Shown here: positions 1 to 10,048 of the stretch, piece after piece
Layout of the letters: the number at the start of each line of letters is the position of its first letter
Numbering within the stretch: the stretch's first letter is position 1
DNA from: Ahaetulla prasina
Taxonomy: Eukaryota; Chordata; Lepidosauria; Squamata; Colubridae
Assembly (NCBI RefSeq): GCF_028640845.1
Contig: NC_080539.1
Span: forward strand, 102,450,554 to 102,514,553
DNA: 64,000 nt
Direction of reading: 5' to 3'
Program-made: the position numbers and the translations under genes
The notes under the pieces: generated by a model
What the model saw: the letters and a program-made list of their open reading frames with translations, nothing else
Told to the model about the DNA's origin: nothing
The model's database searches: none

Positions 1-199
1 TTTAATCTTTAATAGCAATTTTATTACTGTAAACATTATAATAAAAAATAAAACTGATACAAACTAAAACATAAATGAGAAAAAAGAAAAATAGAAAAGA
101 AATAGGGAGGGGAAAGGAAAAATATTTAGGTTTTTTCCCCTTCATTACAAGCATAAATAATTTTAGTAACATATCACCTACTCTTAAAATACAACCATT

Positions 200-850
200 T
201 TTAATTTTTAAAATATTATTTTATTTATAAGCTGCCCACTCTATTCCAATTCTGGACAGTTTGTAACATTTAAAATTAAACAAATCCACACCATACAATA
301 AAAACAAATGCCTGGAGAAATGAATCACCAAAAGATATCTGCCACCCACTTAGTTGAAGGCCTGAGGAAAGAAGTAGATCTTAAAGATTTATGTAAAGAG
401 GAGTGGACTATATGAACTTCTGAAGGAATATCATTCCAGAGGAGAGGTACTACAATAGGGATGGCTCTCTTCCTGGGTCCCATTAGGTGGTATTGCTTAA
501 TTGATGGGATCCAAAGCATGCTAACTCTGCCAGAGTGTATAGCACTGGGCAGGAATTATGAAAGACATACAGCTCCTCAGGTAACCATCTCATGAAGTGC
601 CTCATAAGTGGTGGCCTATTTTGAATTGGATCTGGAAGCCTACTGATAATCAATACAATTCCTGGAGCAGAGATATTACATGGGCATTCCAAGGCATGCT
701 CATAACTGCCCATGTTCTTGCATTTTGGACCGGCTGCAGTTTCCAAGTTTTCAGGAGCATATAGCGTGCATCGTATTGCAATAATTCAAGCACAAAGTGA
801 CCAAGGCCTAAGTCACTCTCCAAATATAGACATAATTGGCAGACTGAGGG
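200..850 (-). mobile_element. old L2-clade LINE copy, 3' part
   Basis: This is a diverged antisense copy of the 3' third of an L2 element. On the minus strand, 519-325 encodes a peptide ending in a block (KRAIPIVVPLLWNDIP) that aligns with GRAFSVGAPTLWNELP in the younger L2 copies of this window. The DNA near 720-810 also matches the L2 coding segment around 'ttttggaccggctgcagttt'. Stops and frameshifts are frequent, so it is dead and older than the copies at 9.8, 47 and 54 kb. The recognition rests on these local matches, and both outer boundaries are approximate. Confidence 0.65.
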
Positions 851-854
851 ATCA

Positions 855-1289
855 TTGGTGCTCTCTGAGCTTGGTCATTTTCTTGAAGACATTTCAGGGG
901 TGAAATCTAGCAGGTTCTGGAAAACTGGTAGCAGAAATTTTGAGCAATTCAGAGAACTGGTAGCAGAAATTTTGAGTAGTTCGGAGAACCGGCAAATACC
1001 ACCTCTGGCTGGCCCCAGAGTGGGATGGGAATGCAGATTTTGCAATATCCTTCCCCCAGGATTGGGGGGGGGGGGAATGGGGATTTTGCAGTATCTTTCC
1101 CCTGCCATGCCCACCAAGCCACACCATGCCCACCAAGCCACACCCACAGATCTGGTAGTAAAAAAAATTGGATTTCACCACTGAGACATTTCATTACCCA
1201 AACTAGGTAAATCATGCTAGCATTGATGATGTTACCTAGCTGGCTAATAAAATGTCTTCAAGAAAACAACCAAGCTCAGAGGGCACCAA
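855..1289. mobile_element. Penelope-like inverted repeat pair with degenerate hammerhead-like cores
   Basis: Two inverted arms, 855-894 plus 1192-1216 and 1221-1289, pair over about 65 bp. Both carry the order (C/T)TGATGA, a TTACC..GGTAA-type hairpin, then a (G/A)AAA(C/T)GTC-like block. In the right arm the blocks are TTGATGA at 1223-1229 and AAAATGTC at 1249-1256. Hammerhead ribozymes of this order are known from Penelope-like retroelements, so I read this as an eroded Penelope-like terminal repeat pair. A hAT MITE interrupts the left arm. The family assignment is inference. Confidence 0.5.
895..1183 (-). mobile_element. hAT MITE with perfect 8-bp TSD
   Basis: This 289-bp nonautonomous element begins CAGGGGTGAAAT and ends ATTTCACCACTG, giving short hAT-type inverted termini. 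The 8-bp duplication agacattt lies at 887-894 and 1184-1191. The body has the family hallmarks: repeated 'gtagcagaaattttgag', a G-homopolymer near 1064, and repeated 'gcccaccaagcca' units. It has no coding capacity. It splits the left arm of a Penelope-like inverted repeat. Confidence 0.85.
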
Positions 1290-1349
1290 GAACACCCTCA
1301 TTTCAACCCTGAGCTACAAATATTATCCTGTAATTGGCAAACTGAAACT

Positions 1350-1620
1350 GTGCAAAAGCCTTATGTTGTGTCTGTGCTCCCCGAGCCGGGCCCCCTGCCA
1401 GAAAGTGACTCGGAAAGTGAGGGGGAAGGGCCATCAGAACTTACCTCTGGAGCACCGGCTTCCCTGGCTCAGCTCCAGGAGCCAGAGGCAGGCCAGGTGG
1501 AGGAGATAACGAGGCCTCCATTCCCTGACTCTTCCCCACCCGGGCCAGCCTCCAGACCCAGCTGATGGCAATCAGGCCTGGCTGGACCCTAGGTTTCATA
1601 GGCAGGAGAGGCGGGAACAA
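1350..1620 (+). pseudogene. acidic/Arg-rich U3 reading frame of LTR1, frameshifted
   Basis: A frame open to 1565 spans the U3 part of LTR1. It encodes an acidic, serine-rich stretch (PESDSESEGEGPSEL) followed by Pro-rich sequence and a stop. In the next frame (about 1586-1625) a basic block DPRFHRQERREQQK follows. The same acidic-then-basic order occurs in the LTRs at 51.9 and 62.2 kb. Function is unknown. It could be the 3' end of an element gene running into U3, or chance composition. Confidence 0.35.
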
Positions 1621-1902
1621 CAGAAGCATGTGGCAGGCCTAGGAAGTGCTGAGTCATGGAGCCACACCCCACAGGGTATAAAAGCAGCAAGGGCTGCTAT
1701 ACCACTTCGTGGAGAGCAAATCAACTGCTTAGAGGGAGAGAACTAGAGCTGAAGTACTGTTTGTTCCTGGTTTCCTGGTTGACTCATCGGCATCAAGAGA
1801 GATAACAGAGACACTTGGCATACACTAGCTAGTTTGCTGCCAGAGCTGATAGTTGCCGGCTAATTAAGTCATCGCTCAGACTGAGGCAAAGGGGACAGAA
1901 CA
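1364..1902 (+). mobile_element. solo LTR (LTR1)
   Basis: This 539-bp solo LTR runs from TGTTGTGTC to GACAGAACA. The flanks are near-identical 5-bp duplications, cctta (1359-1363) and ccttc (1903-1907). It contains an AP-1-like TGAGTCA at 1650-1656 and a TATA box TATAAAA at 1677-1683. It shares the block ending in 'gagccacacccca' with the LTR at 62.2 kb. No internal retroelement region adjoins it, so it is a recombination-derived solo LTR. A 5-bp TSD fits Ty3/gypsy-type or retroviral integration, and I cannot decide which. Confidence 0.75.
1650..1683 (+). promoter_or_regulatory. LTR1 core promoter: TGAGTCA plus TATAAAA
   Basis: TGAGTCA (AP-1 consensus) at 1650-1656 is followed 20 bp later by TATAAAA at 1677-1683. 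The same pair with the same 20-bp gap is present in the LTR at 62.2 kb. This supports a conserved U3 promoter. Activity is inferred only. Confidence 0.5.
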
Positions 1903-1907
1903 CCTTC

Positions 1908-2429
1908 CTAATCATTGCTGCCACATGCTACATTATGATAACTATTTGGCATAGGATACCACTTATATAATCTGTGTCATTTGTGTAATAACATCATGAT
2001 GTGTGTGGTATCACCTCCCCTCATACACAAATATGTATGTGTATGTGGTTTTATACTTCATGTATCAGGGTATAACCACCGAGATCTTTAAAAAGTGCCT
2101 ACGTGTGGCATAGACAGTGTTTCTGTAGAGCAATATACAAGTAAATTAAGGTTCCTATATCTGTCTTTATCAACATGTATTTGGGGAAGAGTATATAAAT
2201 ATACTAATCAAGGAGAAAAGTGACCCATAACTTTTATATTCTCTAGTTCTGTGGGTTCCATGTAATTTCGAATGCATTAAATGCCAACGGTATTCTCAAT
2301 AAATATGGGACATCAACTCTCCTAATTCCTCAGTCATGGCTATTGTGATGGAATTCCGAGTTTAATCAGCTGGAGGCACTCGTCTGAGAGGATTGGTTTT
2401 TATGTAAAAATACTACAATTCTAAAGTTT
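1908..2429. other. unassigned AT-rich sequence
   Basis: I see no coding frame, recognisable repeat or structured element here. Confidence 0.5.
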
Positions 2430-2662
2430 TATTTATTTTTAGTTTGTCAGACATGTACAAGATAACAGATATAAGTATAAAACATGGATATGAACACAGG
2501 AAGTGGGTACGAATAAATGGGGACAGTAGGACAGGGACAGTAGGCACGCTGGTGCACTGGTGCGCTTATGCATGCCCCTTACAGACCCCTTAGAAATGGT
2601 GTGAGGTACACAGTAGACAGTTTAAGATGAAAGTTATGGGGGTTTGAGTTCTACAGAAAAAC
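2430..2662 (-). mobile_element. LINE 3' end, RVVN-x-WNSLP family
   Basis: This is a diverged antisense copy of the LINE 3' end also seen at 20.5-20.9 kb and 31.4-32.4 kb. The shared segment covers the last codons (…LTPFL.GL stop) and the following 'ggggcatgcataag' block. It is 5'-truncated. Family membership beyond the CR1-like non-LTR group is not resolved. Confidence 0.5.
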
Positions 2663-4249
2663 AATAAGCTGAAATGTGCACAAAACTGCACAAGCTAAGA
2701 TAGATAAATGCTGTAATGTATTGATATTTGTTTAAAGCTCTTGGGATAGTCAGAAGCATGAAAATACTAGATAAAAAATCAATTAGAAACTGGACAAGAA
2801 GTTATAGTGATGCGGTCTATCACATAGAAGGAAGTGGGTGTTAAGGGAAGGGAATGGCCTCTTTTCTGTGGGTGATGTTCTCTAGAAGATCTCTGAGTAA
2901 CAGTACCAACTCTAGGAAACAGAACTTGAAGAGCTTCAAATAAGCTTCAAAAGCAAATGACGGAAGGAAAAGCCTACACTAATTACTCAAGCCATATACT
3001 CATGATCACATTAATGTTACTAAATCCACATTTTGGGCTAACAAGCGGAAACTGCTGAGCAAATGATCAAACAGATCTCAGTTCCCAATTATCTAACACA
3101 AAGCTGGAACTATTTTTACATCCAAGCTATTTTTGGAAACCTCTATTTTAACTTTCATCCGAACTATGGAGGTAGCGGTGGAAAAGAGCCATAATGTGAT
3201 GCTAAAACTTTAAGCTCATTAGGACACAGAATGTTTCTAATTCTAGAAAGAGGCAGAAAAAGACCACATCAGTTCTAAGCACATAAAACAACTCCCAAAT
3301 TCTCTGCAACGTATATATTATGGATGTAAAGGAATTGTGCTGCTTCTTTTTCTCAAGGTAATTGCTGGGGAGTTAGCTCTAACATCTTACGGATGATGTG
3401 TTTGTTGTTATTCAACATTACATTAAATTTGCAGAATTTCAATTTTCCTATCAGAGTTGCTTAACCCCATATGAATTATATTGGAAGTGAGCTGTAGTAT
3501 CACATTTTTCCTCCTGTGGTACACATTTCAAACCTAATTCCCTCATTGGCTTTAACTGTATTTCACTTACAGTTTAACTAGGATTTGAAGTAGGGAATCT
3601 AATTTTTTCCCCAGGTCTAGTGCAGCAGAAGCTGTGATGAACGTGCTTCACTGTTAATGATGCTGCCAAGGTAATACTTAACCATGGTTATGTAGAGAGG
3701 GGATGAAGTAGTTAGGATCATTATGTCTTGCATAGTTAAAGCACATGATTAAGCAATCAATCAAGTATGTTATGTCTGTGTGCACTGGACCAGCATATAG
3801 AGCAACAAAACCATTCCATCTTCTAACTGGAAGATGTGAATACTTTAGGAGTGGAATGGACTGATATATAATGGACTGGAAGAAGAATGTACTTTCTTGT
3901 TTCTGGAAGGGGAGTTAAGCTTTTAGAGAAAGGAGTGACTATGGATTATGACTCATGTTGTATTTTAATTTATGATTGTTAATCTTATACCCTGTATTCT
4001 GTTCTGGGAAGTCTTGGGGGGGGAGGGGGAAGGGAGGGGAAGGGTGGGGGAGGGGATGGATATGGGGAGGAAACCTTTTGTAAAACTTTTTAATAAAAAA
4101 AAAATACCTAAATTGTATTTCACAATAGAGAAAGAAGAAAAATTGATATCATCAGAACTAAAACTTGAGGAGGCCATAAACGTGTATTGATGGCTTTTAA
4201 AAAGGAAATGATGGTGGATAGATATCCTTATGACCAGGTTCTAAAAAGA
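2663..4249. other. unassigned sequence with a G-rich tract
   Basis: No gene or named repeat is evident. The only structured part is a purine, G-run tract at 4015-4072, with at least six runs of three or more Gs that could form a G-quadruplex on the plus strand. Confidence 0.5.
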
Positions 4250-4750
4250 AATTCCAGAATAAGAAGCAAAATTCATCAGAAACCTCCTGATTGCCTTCTT
4301 TTCACATAGATCTCCTGATTGCCTTTTTTTCAGGAGGTTGCCTTCTGAAAAAAGCACCTTTCAGACAACCACGATCTGGATGACTGAGAATCTCTACAGA
4401 CTTTTAGCTATCCAATTTGGGATGAACACCCTTTGAATGGTGTAGGAGTAGGAATAGATTTTCAGAGGAAAAATTGCAGACTACAGGAACCATCAGCACT
4501 ACTCAGATACACAGATAAACCTCCAAGTGCTTCAATGACCTTCTAAAAGGATGCAAATGACCAGCTGTCAGCAAGGAATATAAATCTTCCATTCCCCACT
4601 ATCCTTTCAGAACTGAAGAAGCTTCTTGGATGTGAAGCAAAACATCTTCAAAAGAAAAAACAAGGAAGTCCAGTTGCCTCCTGAAGAAAGCACCTTTGGG
4701 ACAACCATGACCTGGATGACTGAGAATATCCACAGACTTTAAGGCATCAG
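4250..4750 (+). mobile_element. Penelope-like direct terminal repeats with hammerhead-like core
   Basis: Two direct repeats share 'aaagcacctttc/g' and 'ctggatgactgagaat' (about 4340-4405 and 4675-4742). Just before the second copy lies CTGAAGA (4613-4619), a hairpin stem gcttc (4621-4625) / gaagc (4634-4638), then AAAACATC (4639-4646). The last block looks like a CpG-decayed GAAACGTC. This order matches a hammerhead core, and direct long repeats are typical of Penelope-like elements. No RT or GIY-YIG domain survives. The assignment is inference from motif order. Confidence 0.5.
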
Positions 4751-4929
4751 AAAAAACAATTACAACATGGAGGATCTGGAGGGGCAGAGAAACCCAAAGC
4801 AAGATGCATGTTTCTTTTTTTGTTCTCATGTGTGGGCTTCCAGAAACATTAGACTACTATTGAATGTAATATGTATTAAAGTTCTGATCAAGAGCACAGT
4901 CTTAGAAACAAACTAATCTGAGTGTAAGT

Positions 4930-5006
4930 TTTTTTATTTTATTTATTTATTAATCAAATTTATATACCGCCCTATCTCCCAAGGGACTCAGGGCGGTTCA
5001 CAGTTA
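4930..5006 (-). mobile_element. L2 3'-terminal fragment
   Basis: This is an antisense L2 3' end with the A-rich tail (as TTTATT) and the terminal hairpin made of 'ataccgccct' and 'agggcggt', with the 'atctcccaagggactc' loop. It is truncated right after the hairpin. The loop places it in the same 3' lineage as the full-length copy at 9.8-14.3 kb. Confidence 0.75.
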
Positions 5007-5202
5007 GATGCCTGTGGGCTTTGCTCCATGTTCAAATGCTATCTAGCCATCTTTAAGTCAACAGAAATAATGCCAGCTACCTCTATTGCTAATCTCTACC
5101 CATCACAGGTGTGCTTGGTCCAGCCATTGTTTTATGCTGCTGTCATAATTGGTGAGTGCACAGTCACTAAAGACAAGATGGTTGGTTTTCCAACCTGTAT
5201 TC

Positions 5203-5839
5203 CAGTGGTGGGTTTCAAATTTTTTTACTACTGGTTTTGTGGACGTGGCTTGGTGGGCATGGTTTGGTGGGTGTGGTGTAGCTTGCTGCCTGTAGCTTGG
5301 TGGGTGTGGCAGGCGAAGGATACTGTAAAATCTCCATTCCCACCCCACTGCAGGGGAAGGTTACTGCAAAATCCCCATTTCCTCTCAATCAGCTGGGATT
5401 TGGGAGGCAGAGAATAGATGGGGGTGGGGCAGAGGTGGGTTTCAGCAGGTTCTGACCAGTTCTGGAGAACCGGTAGCAGAAATTTTGAGTAGTTCGGAGA
5501 ACTGGTAGTAAAAATTCTGACTGGCCCCACCCCCATCTATTCTCTGCCTCCCAGGTCCCAGCTGATTGGGAGGAAATGGGGATTTTGCAGTGATCTTCCC
5601 CTGGATCGGGGAGGGAATGGAGATTTTACAGTATCCTTCCCCTGCCATGCCCACCAAGCCATGCCCACCAAGCCATGCCATGCCCACTAAGCCATGCCCA
5701 CAGAACCAGTAGTAAAACAAATTGAAACCCACCACTGTGGCTGGCCAGTCAGAATTTTTACTACTGGTTCTCCGAACTACTCAAAATTTCCACTACTGGT
5801 TCTCCAGAACTGGTCAGAACCTGCTGAAACCCACCTCTG
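5203..5839. mobile_element. hAT MITE interrupted by an inverted copy of itself
   Basis: The outer element begins CAGTGGTGGGTTTCA and ends TGAAACCCACCTCTG. It has a perfect 8-bp TSD ctgtattc (5195-5202 and 5840-5847). An opposite-orientation copy of the same family sits at 5430-5737, beginning CAGAGGTGGGTTTCAG and ending GAAACCCACCACTG. The two copies can pair into a long hairpin. The internal copy has no clean TSD. There is no coding capacity. Confidence 0.8.
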
Positions 5840-5847
5840 CTGTATTC

Positions 5848-6713
5848 CTCTATAAACATGCTCACCAGAAGAATGGATATCCATAAATTAGCAGAAAAGG
5901 AATAAACCTGACTAGAGAATGCTGCCTGGGCTTCACTAGGCTGATTTGGCTACCCTTCTAATCCCATTTTTGCATTTCTCATAGTTAAAACAATATGAGA
6001 TAAAGAATCATGTGGAAAGACAGTAGACCAAAATCATTACAGGGAGGCAAACCTTGCATCCCAGTCGAATCAGTGAGGTCCTGACAACTGAAACTGGCTA
6101 GCTCTTCCACTAATTTTTCCTAGTGGACGGCGGTGGAATCATTGAAATTGACAAATATAGAGAAATGATATAGTACCCAACAAGGTCCCCATTCAATATC
6201 TAGCATTAGTTTGATAGTATTACAATGAGGAAAAATAGGATTGTTGCATCGAGAGGGGAAAATCAATTTCAGAATATTGTTAAACTTGGTGCAAACCTTC
6301 CCCTTCTTCTTCCCCTAATAAAATGGTGAAATATCTGGCAATCTCTTTTTTACCTTGTTGGAACATGAAGAAAAATTACTTCAAAATAGAGAAGTGTACA
6401 GGTACTTAAAGACTAAGGAAACAATGTGTAGTGGAGAGGGGAAAGGTTGGGTGATAAGTGATGGTAGAGGCTGGGAAGTGGATCCAAAGCATAAAACCCA
6501 AGTCGACTTCTCAAGGTTCCCCTAAAATTCATTTGATCCCATTTGTTACAGGTCAGCTGATTTCCCTTCCAAGGTAATGGATAGTGAAGTACAACAGTAT
6601 TTACATATCTCTGAGTGAACCTTTGATAGCGATCAAAGAAGGGAAAATACTGCTATTTTTATATCAGTACCAATAGGGCCATCCGAAGACTACCTTGCTC
6701 CTGAGCTGGGGAC
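5848..6713. other. unassigned sequence
   Basis: I see no gene, tandem repeat or recognisable mobile element here. Confidence 0.5.
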
Positions 6714-6885
6714 CAGAGCCAGGGTGGTGTAGTGATTAAGGATAGAGCTATAAAACAGGAGAATGTGAGTTAGGCATTATAACTGTTTGAATTGCTTTGG
6801 GCCATTCATTCTCTCAGCCCACTCAGCTCACAGGTTTGGTGTTGTGGGAGAAAAGAGGAGGCAAGAGTAGTCAGTATGCCACTTT
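6714..6885 (+). mobile_element. old tRNA-derived SINE (MIR/CORE-like)
   Basis: It begins 'gagccagggtggtgtagtga', a typical diverged tRNA-type SINE head. The core ('ttgggccattca', 'ctcagcccactcagctcaca') resembles amniote MIR-type or squamate L2-tailed SINEs. The B box is eroded. The boundaries are approximate. Confidence 0.5.
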
Positions 6886-7086
6886 AGGTTGTGCGAAATG
6901 AAGGTGAAATGTAATTCTATTGTTAAATTAATGTTGTTGGGCCAAGGAGGGAAATTGGGTCTGAATGTGCCATAATTAAATACAAGTGAGGATAGGCCTG
7001 AGCAAAACTGTATACAATTCTGCTATAATAAACCCAAATAGCATCACAACAGCCCTCAGCTATGTAATTCTGAACATGATCTGTAG

Positions 7087-7169
7087 CAGAATTCCTCAGC
7101 AAAGCTGGCTGAGGAATTCTGGGAATTGAAGTCCACAAGTCTTAAAGTCGCCAAGGTTGGAGACCCCTG
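7087..7169 (-). mobile_element. 83-bp internally deleted palindromic hAT element
   Basis: The right half matches the palindromic hAT MITE at 19.27 kb and ends AGGTTGGAGACCCCTG. The left half is missing, and the element starts at CAGAATTCCTCAGC. Even so, a perfect 8-bp TSD atctgtag flanks this exact unit (7079-7086 and 7170-7177). It therefore seems to have inserted in the deleted form, using an internal CAG as its left end. Confidence 0.75.
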
Positions 7170-7177
7170 ATCTGTAG

Positions 7178-9825
7178 CATCCTGTTCCAATTTTTGATCA
7201 GCTCTCCATTCACAGTATCTGAGTAATACAAGAGATAATTTATCTGAACATGTACAGAATTTCTTGCAGTACCATCAAACACAAAAATGTTCCTTCTGAT
7301 TGGGGAAGAGGCCTCACCTAGCATGTCCTTAGCATGTTTAAGGTTGTAAGCACATCAATATTCTTTGTCTTTCATTTTTAATACTTGGCTAACCTAGATA
7401 TCCACAGTTAGTTGACAGATTTCTATCTTTGAACAATCAAAACATGATAAACTGCTCTATGTATTAAAATCTGACTGTCACCCAAAAAATTTAAACAATT
7501 AAAATAAATCCTACGCTACAATGTGGCTGCTTTCCAGTCTAGTTCTCATATTATATATATATTTTTCTTTAGTGTTTGGTTTCCATGTGAGGGCAAAATA
7601 ATGTCAGGCCAGACAGCCATTTTATTTGTCTTTAAAACTTTTTTTATAGATGGAACTTTGGAAAGAGTCTGGCTCGGCATACATACTGCTTTGTGCAGAG
7701 CACCAAATTTGGAAGATGGCCCAGTGGGCAATGAACTTTAGGGGCTATTAACCCCTACAGTTTGCAAGCGTTCAGAATACTGAGTCAGTAGAAAAATAAT
7801 TTTAAACATCTGTGACATTCTTCAGTTCCAGATTAATTACACTGCTTGGAATTGAACATTAGCCAGAAATGTTAAGCCTCTCCACACTTATGTTGGGAAT
7901 ATGATGCTTCACTGTGTATTTGTCATTCAATTTTTGAGACTAGGAAAATGTCTACATTATGCATTGCTGGTGGATAGTAAGTTGCTGCTCTAATTTCTCC
8001 TTTCTCACTAATTCCAAATGGGAGGCATGAATCCCCTTTCAGATTGTTAGCAACAAAGAGCAAATTTTAAATTCCTAATGTTTGGGAAGTTAAATAGCTT
8101 TGAAAAAAACCTGGAAGGAGAATCAAGCAATAACAAAAGTTCAACTATCATGTTTTCCCCAGTTTAACTTCTTCTTGGTTTTCTTAAACTATTTTCTCTA
8201 CGCTTTCTAGCTGTCTGAAAATTTAGGGAACCATTAAGCAGAAAAGAAATGGCAGGAGGGAAAAAAGGGGTTAATCAATCTACTTCCTGAGTATCATCTT
8301 CTTCTTCCTCTTCAACTCTGAAAAAAAGTGCATGAAAGCCACATGTAACTTAGACAAAAGAGTAGCAAATAAAGAAAGAATCCATGAAGCCAACAATTGT
8401 TTCTCCAGGAAGTCAAAATTCCCAATATTCATCCATCAGCAGCAAGAGAAGAGTTATGTGTTTTCATCAAGCATCTGCATTGGAGCTTGCTGGCCACCAG
8501 AAATGCCCACCATAGTGTGGAAGCACCAGGATCTTCCATGGTTGCTGATGGCGAAGAAGATTTCTGTAGCATCTAGTCAAAGGCTAGCTAGTAAATAACA
8601 ATGATAATACTAGCATGCTGGTTTCTTAATCCAACAATGAATTTTCTAAGGTATGTTTTTGCTGTTGCTGTCCCTACCCAGCAGAAATATGCTTGAGTTG
8701 ATTGAAACGTAACTTTTCAACCAACTATAAACCTAATTAGGAGATTGGCATTCTTGACTGTAATCAGGTGTAGAAAATTCCAACAGCTTATTTAGCTACA
8801 ACTTGTAGTAGAAAAGAAGAACAGTTTGAGAGAAAATATAGAGAGAGAGAACATACTTGAACACATATTTGTTTGTCTGGCACCTTATATTGGTGTTTGG
8901 CAATAGTATATGTATAACTACTTAAAATGTATACTTGAACTGAGCATTTGTTTGTTTGTTTTTTATGTGGTTATAATACAATGATATAATAGAAAATACC
9001 AGCTTGTAATTGCATGACAGGACAGGCACCATAAATATTCTGCCTGCAACTCCAGTGATGAGGGAGGTATAACAAAAATTAACCTTTCCCTATTCCCACC
9101 ATTTGAGTAAGTAAGTTGGCAAGAAGCAATTTGTTGTGTTTCACCATGACTAAAATGGTTCAGTTGAGTAGCACTGTGCTATCAGGAACTGTGAGGAACA
9201 CTCAAAAACAAAGTTTATAGCTTTTATTCATGGTTAGTTTCATAAGATATAAGACCTAGATCGCACTTAATATTAAGTCATAATAATTATGTCCATATAT
9301 CAGAGTAAGTTAAAAGCAAACATCATTTTGCCTATATTCCTATTCTTACGCTCCTTGAAGCAAAAACGCTGTTCAGTCAAACAATTGGCATGTTGTATTC
9401 CCTGGTCAGTTTTTAGCAAATGACCACATTGAGTCAAGGCTTATATTCCCTGCTATCTCTTGGAATGATGTTTATTTCTTATAGCAAGGAAGACAGCAAG
9501 TGACTGTGTCATTAAAGGGTTCCTATGAAAACCATCTTTGAAGATTTCAGAATTTCAAGGTACACCACGTCAGAAAAAAGACACCGCAAGAAATATTAGA
9601 ACTGTATTTAAGTGATAAGTGACACTCATCTATGAATATCTCCCTGAATTTTAAGAACTTTTCAAATACATTAGAACCTTTGCCATTGTTGAAGGCAAGA
9701 GGAATCTGATAAGGAAATATCTGAAATAATGACCCAACAAGTCATGGGTTATCTGGTGTTTTACTTGTTTATTTGTTATTTATTTACATGTTTATTTGTT
9801 GCATATTTTCTCCAATGTCATTATT
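7178..9825. other. unassigned AT-rich 2.6 kb
   Basis: No protein-like frame, RNA gene or named repeat is visible. The frame at 8332-8598 has no recognisable domain or family match, and I treat it as chance. Confidence 0.45.
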
Positions 9826-10048
9826 ATTATTTTATTTATTATTTAATCATATTTATATACCGCCCTATCTCCCAAGGGACTCAGGGCGGTTTACAGGCAC
9901 TAAAAACAGATAAATACAATATAAATACAATATAAAACATTTAAAAAACTTATTCTAAAGCCCGTCCAATTAAAAATAGAAATAAAACCCAATTTAAAAC
10001 CCAAAATTTAAAATCTAGCTCAGTCCTGCACAATTAAATAAGTATGTT

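Noticed and set aside
5228..5735. Frames of about 100 codons with VGMAWLGGHGLVG-like repeats
   Set aside because: The same peptides recur wherever the hAT MITE 'gcccaccaagcca' units occur, so they are noncoding repeat translations.
8332..8598. 88-codon frame
   Set aside because: No domain, splice context or family match is recognised. It is typical chance length for this window size.
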